Positions 57,494-64,000 of a stretch of 64,000 bases of DNA are shown piece by piece. Where the stretch lies: contig NZ_JODS01000001.1 of assembly GCF_000718025.1 (NCBI RefSeq), positions 558,001 to 622,000 on the forward strand, written 5' to 3'. The position numbers and the translations under genes are program-made. The notes beneath the pieces were generated by a model. That model was not told where the DNA came from. It saw only the letters and a list, made by a program, of their open reading frames with translations, and made no database searches. The DNA comes from Kitasatospora purpeofusca. GTDB taxonomy: Bacteria > Actinomycetota > Actinomycetes > Streptomycetales > Streptomycetaceae. Within the stretch, counting starts at the first letter, position 1. Each line of letters begins with the position of its first letter.

Positions 57494-60400
57494 ATGCGGG
57501 CGGACACATCGCTGCGGACGGCCGGCGGCACGGACCCGACGGGCGACGGCTCGGCGGGCGACGGTCCGGACCGGGACGGCCGGTGGCCCGGGATGACACG
57601 TGCCGCCCTCGCCGCCGGGAGCCGACCGGTCGACGGACCGGACGGGCGCACCGACGGGCAGCACGGACGGAGCGGACGGGACGGACGGGACGGACGGGAC
57701 CGACCGGACCGGCGGGTCCGCTGGCAGGTGGACGTCGAGGGCTTCTGGTGCACGGCCAGACCGACCCCGGGCGAACTCCCCGACGAGGGCTGGAAGCTCC
57801 ACGTCAGCGCCGCCTCCACGGTCGGCGGCGCGGTGCTCGCGGCCGTCACCGAAGTACTCGCCGAGGACCCGTGCGCGTTCCGGTTCGCGACCGGCCCGGC
57901 CCAGCTGCACGAGCTCAACTCACGCCACAGCGAACAGGGTTCGGCCGGCAAGTTCATCACCGTCTACCCGGTCGGCGAACCGCAGTTCCGGCGGCTGGCC
58001 GCCGCGCTGCACCGCGCCACCGACGGCCTGCCCGGGCCCGCGGTGCTCTCCGACCGCCCGTACCGGCCCGGCAGCCTCGTCCACTACCGGTACGGCGCCA
58101 TCGCGGCCCGGGCCGAACTGGGCAACGACGGCGGGTACCGGTCGATGCTGCGCGGGCCGGACGGCGAGCGGGTCGAGGACGTGCGCGGGGCCGCGTACCG
58201 GATCCCGCCCTGGGCCCGGGACCCGCTGGCCGCCGACGGACCGCGGACGTTCGACGGACCGCGGGCCTCCCCCGGCCCGGCCCCGCTCGGCCCGACCCCG
58301 CCCGGTGCGCCCGGTCCCGCCGCTTCCCCCGGGCCCGGCTACCGGCCGGGCGTCGGCCGGCCCGCGCCCCGGCGGCGCGGCAGCGGCGGGGTCCTGCTCG
58401 CCGGGCGCTACGTGGTCACCGGGGCGATCCGGCACGGCGCCAAGGGCGGCGTCTTCCTCGGCCGCGACACCGACGGCGGCGCCGAGGTGGTGGTCAAGCA
58501 GGCCCGCGCGCACATCGAGATGGACCCGGCCGGCACCGACGCGCGCGCCGCCCTGCGGCACGAGGCCGCGCTGCTCGCCCGGCTGGAGGGCCTGGGGCTG
58601 GCCCCGAGACCGGTCGAACTCGTCGAACAGGACGACTCGCTCTTCCTGGTGCAGGAACGAATCGCCGGACAGCCGCTCGGCAGCTGGGTCGCGGCCAGAC
58701 TGCGCCGGGACGGCAGCCCCGACGTCGACTGGGCCGAGGCCGGACCGATGGCCCACATCCTGCTCGACCTCGTCGAGCGGGTGCACGAGCAGGGGCTGGT
58801 GCTGCGCGACCTCTCCCCCGGCCACGTGCTGGTCCAGCCGGACGGCTCGCTGCGGCTGGTGGACCTGGAGCTGGCCGCCGAGGCCGGCAGCCCCGCCGGC
58901 GCGGCCGGCGTGCCCGGCTACCGTGCTCCCGAGCAGGCGCCGGGGCGGCTCGCCCTGGTCACCGGGGCGGCCCCGGCGGCGGCCCGGCGCGGCGGCGGGT
59001 TCGCAGGCCTGACGGCGGGGCGCCGCGGCGACGGCACCCGCACCGCCGAGCCGGAGGCGGACCTCTACGCACTGGGCGGGCTGTTCTTCCTGCTCGCCAC
59101 CGGCCACGACCCGCTGCTGCCCGAGGACCTGCCGCACGCCCGCCCGGTCACCGACCGGCTCGGCCGCTGGCTCGCCCTCGCCGCCCGCTGCGGCACCACC
59201 GCGCGCCGGCTGGCCCCGGCCGTCCTCGGCCTGCGCGCCGAGGACCCGCGCCACCGCTGGCACCCGGCCCTGGTCCGGGAGTCCCTCGCGACCGACGGGC
59301 GCACCCCCGCCCGGGCCGACCGCCCGTCCGGCCCGGACCGCCCCGCACCGGCGCGGGAGCCCGAGCGCCTCGACGGACCCGGGCCGACCGGAGCCGACGG
59401 CGGCACCGACCGCACCGACAGCGACGCGTTCTGGCACACCGAACCCGCGGCGACGCCCGAGCGGCCGGGGCCCGGACCGGCCGCCTCCACCCGCGTCCAC
59501 GGCCGCACCGCCGGCCCCGACCGCAGCCGCGACCGCGGCGACACCGCGGTCCTCGACCGGGTGCTGCACGACGGACTGCGCCACATCGCCGCCACCGCCA
59601 CCCCCTCGCGCCGGGACCGGCTGTGGCCCGTGGTGCCGGCCGGCGAACGGGCGGACCCCTGCAACGTCCAGCACGGCGCGGCCGGGGTACTGGCCGTCCT
59701 CGCCCGGGCGGCCGTCACCGCCGGGCTGCCGGAGGACGTCCGGACCGGCGCCCGGACCACCGCCCGGACCGCCGCCGACTGGATCGAACGCCGCTGCGCC
59801 GCCGAACCGGTGGTGCTGCCCGGGCTGCACTTCGGACGCTCCGGCGCCGCCTGGGCACTGCTGGACGCCGCCCGCGCCCTGGACGACCGGGCCCTGGCCC
59901 GGCGGGCGGCCGAGCTGGCCGCGCGGATAGCCGTCGAGTGGCCGAACCCGGACGTCTGCCACGGCGCGGCCGGCGCCGGCTTCCTGCAACTCCGCTGCGC
60001 CGCCGAGGAGCTGGCCGGGTCCCCCGCCGACGACGGTGCGGGCGGGGCGGCGGCCGGGTCGGCCGAGTTCCTGGCCCGGGCGTCGCGGTGCGGCCACGGC
60101 CTCCTCACCGCCGCCCGGCAGGCGCCCTACGGCGCGGTGTGGCCGGTGCCGCAGGACTTCGACTCCGCGCTCGCCGGGATCACCCACCTCGGGTTCGCGC
60201 ACGGGGTCGCCGGTGTCGGCGCCTTCCTGCTGGCGGCGGCCGGGGCCACCGGTGACGCCGCGCTGCTCGCCGGCGCCGTCCAGGCCGGCCGCACCCTCGC
60301 CGCCACCGCCCGCCTCGACCCCTCGGCCGCCCCGGGCCGGGCCGGCGACGGCGCCGCCCCCGCCGCCCGGTGGCCGCGGAGCGCCGACGACCCCGCGCAC

Positions 60401-60898
60401 GTCCGCCTGACCCACTGGTGCAACGGCTCCTCCGGCGCCGGCACCTTCCTGCTGCGGCTCTGGCGCGCCACCGGCGACGCCGACGCACACCGGCTGGCCC
60501 TGGCCGCCGGGCGGGCGGTCACCGCGGGGCGCTGGCACAGCGGTGTCTGCGCCTGCCACGGCCTGGCCGGGGACGGGGAGTTCCTGCTCGACCTCGCCGA
60601 GGCCACCGGTGATCCGGGGTTCCGCTCCGCCGCCGTCGAGTCGGGCCTGCTGATCGCCGCCCGCGCGGCCCTGCGCGACGGGCTGCTGGCGCTGCCGGAC
60701 GAGACCGGTACCGGGTGCGCGCCCGCGTACGGCACCGGGACGGCGGGGGCGCTGGCCTTCCTGCTGCGACTGCGGCACGGCGGCCCGCGGCTCTGGGTGG
60801 ACCCGGTCCCCTTCGACACACCCTTCGACCCACCCCTCGGTGCGCCGTCCGGGCGGACCGGTCCCGATCCGGCCGGGCGGGTGGATCCGTGGACGTGA
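57494..60898 (+). CDS. Class IV-like lanthionine synthetase (lyase-kinase-cyclase)
   Basis: The start is uncertain; ATG 57494 (AAGGG 12 bases upstream) is used, ATG 57482 is an alternative. From 57494 the 1134-aa protein has a disordered GRD-repeat tail (to about 80) and a phospho-Ser/Thr lyase-like domain (FWCTARPTPGELPDEGWKLHVSA to LSDRPYRPGSLVHYRYG). The kinase domain has Lys335 (VVVKQ), catalytic Asp439 (LRDLSPGH) and the metal motif VDLE457-459, then a proline-rich insertion. The LanC-like cyclase (about 680-1110) has zinc ligands Cys976 (HWCNGSSG), Cys1021 and His1022 (CACHG). The three domains and zinc site indicate class IV (LanL) chemistry: phosphorylation and elimination of Ser/Thr, then thioether ring closure. 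His444 replaces the usual catalytic-loop Asn. It overlaps the S9 peptidase gene. Confidence 0.85.
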   Translation: MRADTSLRTAGGTDPTGDGSAGDGPDRDGRWPGMTRAALAAGSRPVDGPDGRTDGQHGRSGRDGRDGRDRPDRRVRWQVDVEGFWCTARPTPGELPDEGWKLHVSAASTVGGAVLAAVTEVLAEDPCAFRFATGPAQLHELNSRHSEQGSAGKFITVYPVGEPQFRRLAAALHRATDGLPGPAVLSDRPYRPGSLVHYRYGAIAARAELGNDGGYRSMLRGPDGERVEDVRGAAYRIPPWARDPLAADGPRTFDGPRASPGPAPLGPTPPGAPGPAASPGPGYRPGVGRPAPRRRGSGGVLLAGRYVVTGAIRHGAKGGVFLGRDTDGGAEVVVKQARAHIEMDPAGTDARAALRHEAALLARLEGLGLAPRPVELVEQDDSLFLVQERIAGQPLGSWVAARLRRDGSPDVDWAEAGPMAHILLDLVERVHEQGLVLRDLSPGHVLVQPDGSLRLVDLELAAEAGSPAGAAGVPGYRAPEQAPGRLALVTGAAPAAARRGGGFAGLTAGRRGDGTRTAEPEADLYALGGLFFLLATGHDPLLPEDLPHARPVTDRLGRWLALAARCGTTARRLAPAVLGLRAEDPRHRWHPALVRESLATDGRTPARADRPSGPDRPAPAREPERLDGPGPTGADGGTDRTDSDAFWHTEPAATPERPGPGPAASTRVHGRTAGPDRSRDRGDTAVLDRVLHDGLRHIAATATPSRRDRLWPVVPAGERADPCNVQHGAAGVLAVLARAAVTAGLPEDVRTGARTTARTAADWIERRCAAEPVVLPGLHFGRSGAAWALLDAARALDDRALARRAAELAARIAVEWPNPDVCHGAAGAGFLQLRCAAEELAGSPADDGAGGAAAGSAEFLARASRCGHGLLTAARQAPYGAVWPVPQDFDSALAGITHLGFAHGVAGVGAFLLAAAGATGDAALLAGAVQAGRTLAATARLDPSAAPGRAGDGAAPAARWPRSADDPAHVRLTHWCNGSSGAGTFLLRLWRATGDADAHRLALAAGRAVTAGRWHSGVCACHGLAGDGEFLLDLAEATGDPGFRSAAVESGLLIAARAALRDGLLALPDETGTGCAPAYGTGTAGALAFLLRLRHGGPRLWVDPVPFDTPFDPPLGAPSGRTGPDPAGRVDPWT
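57674..57700 (+). repeat. Three perfect 9-bp tandem repeats in the lanL 5' end
   Basis: GGACGGGAC occurs three times in a row and in frame, encoding GRD-GRD-GRD in the disordered N-terminal tail of the synthetase. Confidence 0.9.
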
Positions 60899-62895
60899 CC
60901 ACCCGGGCCGGGACCCAGGCCCTGCGCCGGCTCGGCTTCACCTTCGCCCCCGACGGCAGCCACGCCGCCTGCCTGGCCTCCGCCGCCGACGGCGGCTGGT
61001 ACGCCGAGAGCTGGCACCTCCCCGCCCGGGGCCCCGCCCGGCCGACCGGGCTCCCGCTGCCCGGCCACCGCTCCGAGGACCTCCGCTCGCAGCTGGTCGC
61101 CCTGCCGGACGGCTCGGTGCTGGTCCGCCGGGCCGACGGCGACCGGCACGACCTGGTGACACTCTCCGCCGCCACCGACCAGTACGGCCGGGCCGTCACC
61201 GCCGAACGGCCGCTGACCACCCTGCGGATGCCCGGGCTCCGGCTCCTGCCGCTCCCGGCGGGCGCGCCGTCCGGCCCCCGCGCCCCGGTCGCCCTCGCCG
61301 TGGGCAGCGACACCCGACCGGGCACCACGGTCTGGGTGGTCCGGGCCGACGGCTCGCCACCGCACCAGATCGCCGAGATCCCGGGCCTGCACGGCGGTGG
61401 CATCTGGCTGGACCACGCCGGCGCACTGCTGGCCCTCGACCGGGTGGGCGACGGGCTGGTCCGCACCGTGGTGCTCGATCTGCGCACCGGCACCGTCACC
61501 CCGCTGCTGGAGATCGGCGAGCGCAGCAACGACCGGCTGCTGCTGTTCGACCCGGACAGCCGGTTCGCCATGGTGCGCAGCGACGCGCCCGGCACCGACC
61601 GGATCGGCTGGGGCGTGCCGGGCGGCGGGGAGCCGCTGCGGTTCCCCGAAGTCCTGCACGTCGCGGGCATGTTGCTGCGGCCGGTCGCCCTGCGTCCGGC
61701 CGCCGACGGACCCCGGGTCGCGGTGCAGATCGACCACGGCGCGGGCTGCTCGCTCGCCCTGTGGCGGCCCGCCCTGGGCCGGCTGGACCCGCTGCCGGTC
61801 CCGCCCGGACGCCTGGGCGCGGTCGGCCACTGGTCGGCGGACGGGCTGCGGCTGCCGTACTCGGCGCCGGACCACCCGGCCGCGCTCGCCACCCTGGACG
61901 TGGACGCGCTGCTGACCCAGGGCCCGGTCGCCAGCACCTCGGGGCCGGTGCCGCTGCCGCTCCAACTGGCGCCGCTGGGCTCGGGGTTGCCGGGGCCGTG
62001 GCGGGACACCGTGCTGCCCTGGCAGCACGGCACCACCAGGAGCCGCCCCGGCACGACGCCGCGCGGCTGGCGGCTGGACGGCTCCGCCGAGCCGGGCGAC
62101 GGCGGCCGCTGGCACCCCGCGCAGAGCCTCGAACTCTCCGGCCCGACAGGCCCGTTGGAGGCCGTGGTGTACGGCGGGGACGCCTGGCTGAGCAGCCCCC
62201 AGCTGGTACTCGCCCTGCACGGCGGCCCGGCGGACGCCTGGCGACTGGAGTTCGACCCGGCGCTGCAGCGGATGGCCGGCGAGGGCCTGGCCGTGCTCGC
62301 CCCGAACCAGCGCGGCTCGACGGGCTACGGGGTGGCGCACGCGCTGGCGATCCGGGGTGCCTGGGGCGGGCCCGACCTCGACGACGTCCTGCACCTGCTG
62401 GAGGGCATCGCCGGCCAGCGGGCCGCGCTCGGACTGGAACCGCCGGCCCTGTTCGGGGTCAGCTACGGCGCCTTCCTCGCGCTGCTGGCGGCGGCCCACG
62501 CCCCAGCCGAGCAGGTGGCGCGCTGCGCGGTGGTCGCGCCGTTCCTGTCCGGCGCCCGGCTGCTCGCCGAAGCCGCCGACCCGGTCCGGGCGTTGACCAC
62601 CCGACTGGGCGGCGGGGAGCCGATCGCGGACGCCCGCGGACCGCGCGACGTGCTCCAGCTGGTGCACCGGATCGGCGCGCCGCTGCTGGTCGTGCACGGT
62701 GACCGGGACGAGGTGGTACCGGTGAGCCAGTCCCGTTCGCTGCGGCACGAGTTGCTGCGGATCGGGCGCACCGAGGGCGCCGACTTCCGCTACGTCGAGG
62801 CGGCGGGGGCCGGGCACGAGGTGCTGGCCGAGGAGGGCGGCGCGGTGCTGCACGAACTGCTGGCGGGCTTCCTGCGCACCGGCCGCCCGGGTTAG
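60895..62895 (+). CDS. Prolyl-oligopeptidase-family (S9) serine peptidase
   Basis: GTG 60895 overlaps the lanL TGA (GTGA), with a GGTGGA site about 9 bases before; GTG 60889 is an alternative. The 666-aa protein has an N-terminal beta-propeller-like part (about 1-400; repeated strand/turn units such as ADGSPPHQIAEIPG). A C-terminal alpha/beta-hydrolase follows, with nucleophile Ser523 (FGVSYGAF), Asp605 (HGDRDEVVP) and His641 (GAGHEV). No signal peptide is seen, so it should act inside the cell. S9 peptidases encoded in class III lanthipeptide clusters (FlaP type) remove leader peptides, and translational coupling to lanL suggests that role here. Confidence 0.9.
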   Translation: MTTRAGTQALRRLGFTFAPDGSHAACLASAADGGWYAESWHLPARGPARPTGLPLPGHRSEDLRSQLVALPDGSVLVRRADGDRHDLVTLSAATDQYGRAVTAERPLTTLRMPGLRLLPLPAGAPSGPRAPVALAVGSDTRPGTTVWVVRADGSPPHQIAEIPGLHGGGIWLDHAGALLALDRVGDGLVRTVVLDLRTGTVTPLLEIGERSNDRLLLFDPDSRFAMVRSDAPGTDRIGWGVPGGGEPLRFPEVLHVAGMLLRPVALRPAADGPRVAVQIDHGAGCSLALWRPALGRLDPLPVPPGRLGAVGHWSADGLRLPYSAPDHPAALATLDVDALLTQGPVASTSGPVPLPLQLAPLGSGLPGPWRDTVLPWQHGTTRSRPGTTPRGWRLDGSAEPGDGGRWHPAQSLELSGPTGPLEAVVYGGDAWLSSPQLVLALHGGPADAWRLEFDPALQRMAGEGLAVLAPNQRGSTGYGVAHALAIRGAWGGPDLDDVLHLLEGIAGQRAALGLEPPALFGVSYGAFLALLAAAHAPAEQVARCAVVAPFLSGARLLAEAADPVRALTTRLGGGEPIADARGPRDVLQLVHRIGAPLLVVHGDRDEVVPVSQSRSLRHELLRIGRTEGADFRYVEAAGAGHEVLAEEGGAVLHELLAGFLRTGRPG

Positions 62896-63162
62896 GGCGT
62901 TTCCCGGGGGCCGCCGGGGCGGTGGTGCTGCTCGACCATCGTCCGGACCGGCGGTGGCCGAGGACACCGCGGCGGCCGGTCGCCACCGCGGCCGCTCCGC
63001 CGCCGACGACACCCCCGAGGCGGACCCGCACGGCCGCCATCGCGCGGCCTCGGCCGACCTGGCCTGAGCCGGTCGCGGTGGGTCCGGCCCGGCGAGGTGC
63101 CGCGGCCGGACCCACCGCCCGGCGCCCGAGCCCGCAGTCCGTCAGTCCGCAGCCCTCAGCCC
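62896..63162. other. 267-bp convergent gap after the S9 peptidase
   Basis: A 37-aa frame (62954-63067, MAEDTAAAGRHRG...) has high GC3 but no cysteine and no ribosome site, so I do not call it. No clear terminator hairpin was seen. The region otherwise holds nothing recognisable. Confidence 0.4.
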
Positions 63163-64000
63163 TCAGCCCGGCAGCACGACCGTCCGCAGCGCCTCGCCGC
63201 CCCGCATCTGCGCCAGCGCCTCGTTGACCTCCGCCAGCGCGACCCGGTGCGTGACCATCCCCGCCAGGTCGATCCGCCCGGCCCGCCACAGCTCCACCAC
63301 CAGCGCCACGGTGTCCGACAGCGGGGCCCCGCCGTACAGCGAGGGCAGCAGCCGCTTCTCGTTGAAGAACAGCTCCCCCATGGTGAACCGCACCGGATCG
63401 TCCTGCGCCCCGGCGCCGATCACCACGACGGCGCCGCCGCGCCGGGCCGCGTCGTACGCCGCCCGGACGGTGGCCGAGCGGCCGACCGCCTCGAAGACGT
63501 AGTCGAAGCCGCCGCCCGGCAGGCCCTTCGCCGCCGCCCTGAGCTCCTCGGGGGCGAGTGCCTCGGTCGCGCCGAAGGCGAGCGCCCGTTCCCGGCGGGA
63601 CACCACCGGGTCGACCACCGCGATCCGGGCCGCGCCGCAGACCCGGGCGCCCTGGACGGCGGCGACGCCCACCCCGCCGGCGCCGATCACCGCGACCGAC
63701 GCGCCGGGCTCGACCCGGGCGGTGCGGACGGCCGCGCCGATGCCGGTGGTCACGCCGCAGCCGATCAGCGCGGCCAGTTCGTACGGGAGGTCGGCGGGCA
63801 CCGGGACCACCGCGTCGCGGTCCACCACCACCTCCTCGGCGAAGGTGCCGGTGCCGTAGAAGCCGGACGCCTCCCCCGCCCCGTCCCCGTCCCCGCCGAA
63901 GCGGAAGCCCGGGGCGCCGAGCCGCCGCAGACCGGCCACGCAGAGGTGGGAGCGCCCGCGCCCGCAGTGCGCGCAGCGGCCGCACGGCGCGATCCAGCTG
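63163..64000 (-). CDS. Zinc-dependent alcohol dehydrogenase (5' end outside the window)
   Basis: The visible 279 residues lack the start and the first catalytic zinc Cys. The structural zinc loop CGRCAHCGRGRSHLC opens the fragment; the NAD(P)-binding domain has VIGAGGVGVAAVQGARVCGA, and the segment ALIGCGVTTGIGAAVRTARVEPG carries the catalytic-zinc Cys. GLPGGGFDYVFEAVGRSATV and LFFNEKRLLPSLYGG are typical of class III-like/NDMA-dependent ADHs. It oxidises an alcohol or reduces an aldehyde. A short GDGDGAGEASG insert precedes FYGTGTFAEEVV. It is convergent with the lanL locus and probably unrelated to it. Confidence 0.92.
   Translation of the reverse strand, partial: SWIAPCGRCAHCGRGRSHLCVAGLRRLGAPGFRFGGDGDGAGEASGFYGTGTFAEEVVVDRDAVVPVPADLPYELAALIGCGVTTGIGAAVRTARVEPGASVAVIGAGGVGVAAVQGARVCGAARIAVVDPVVSRRERALAFGATEALAPEELRAAAKGLPGGGFDYVFEAVGRSATVRAAYDAARRGGAVVVIGAGAQDDPVRFTMGELFFNEKRLLPSLYGGAPLSDTVALVVELWRAGRIDLAGMVTHRVALAEVNEALAQMRGGEALRTVVLPG

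Noticed and set aside
62954..63067. 37-aa frame after the S9 peptidase, considered as lanthipeptide precursor
   Set aside because: No Cys, no ribosome site and no leader-like helix; high GC3 alone is not enough.
1..64000. CRISPR arrays, tRNA genes, prophage or transposon genes
   Set aside because: No regularly spaced repeats of CRISPR type, no tRNA cloverleaf, and no integrase, transposase or phage structural genes were found by eye.

Overview
The window is about 73-75% GC with strong GC3 bias, GTG/TTG starts and TetR, PadR and SARP regulators. The gene neighbourhoods (pullulanase / PAP2 / glnE / glnA2 / nadE, map, rnpB, nif3 - zinc-ribbon - rnhA) are those of a Streptomyces or Kitasatospora chromosome core. 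I see no phage, transposase, CRISPR array or tRNA gene. Around 50 protein genes and one RNA gene (RNase P RNA) can be supported.

Layout. 1-6.8 kb: a truncated gene, a lipoprotein, a TetR repressor divergent from an FAD monooxygenase with two near-identical palindromic operators, a hemerythrin-like protein, a secreted esterase and an SDR enzyme. 6.8-19.6 kb: secreted polymer degradation (alpha-amylase with CBM20, M4 metallopeptidase, a giant amylase-pullulanase) with an amtB-glnK ammonium unit embedded in it. 19.8-31 kb: PAP2 lipid enzyme, glnE, an acyltransferase, a secreted protein, glnA2, nadE and a membrane-anchored EEP-fold hydrolase. 31-41 kb: TetR plus DHA2 exporter, panB, a DrrAB-type ABC exporter, a large SARP-family regulator and an M50-like membrane protease. 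41-49 kb: F420-dependent reductase, MFS exporter, map, a Prim-Pol-like protein and several small proteins, PadR and ACT-domain genes. 49-57 kb: rnpB, DHA2 exporter, RNB ribonuclease, yaaA and the rnhA - zinc ribbon - nif3 operon. 57.5-62.9 kb: a class IV-like lanthionine synthetase translationally coupled to a prolyl-oligopeptidase-type S9 peptidase. The window ends in a truncated zinc alcohol dehydrogenase.

How genes work together. Nitrogen sensing is represented by amtB-glnK, glnE and glnA2, with a possible GlnR site ahead of amtB. The amylase and the pullulanase share an 11-bp promoter element suggesting a common LacI-type sugar regulator. The DrrAB-type exporter is preceded by an array of TGACAGC-like heptamers at 11-bp pitch, the architecture bound by SARP regulators, and a SARP gene lies immediately downstream.

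Most interesting points: (1) the lanL-peptidase pair, which looks like a lanthipeptide locus with no visible precursor gene; (2) the heptamer array ahead of drrAB; (3) mutually exclusive hairpins in the leader of a 61-aa membrane protein gene; (4) the paired TetR operators, one of which contains part of a ribosome binding site.
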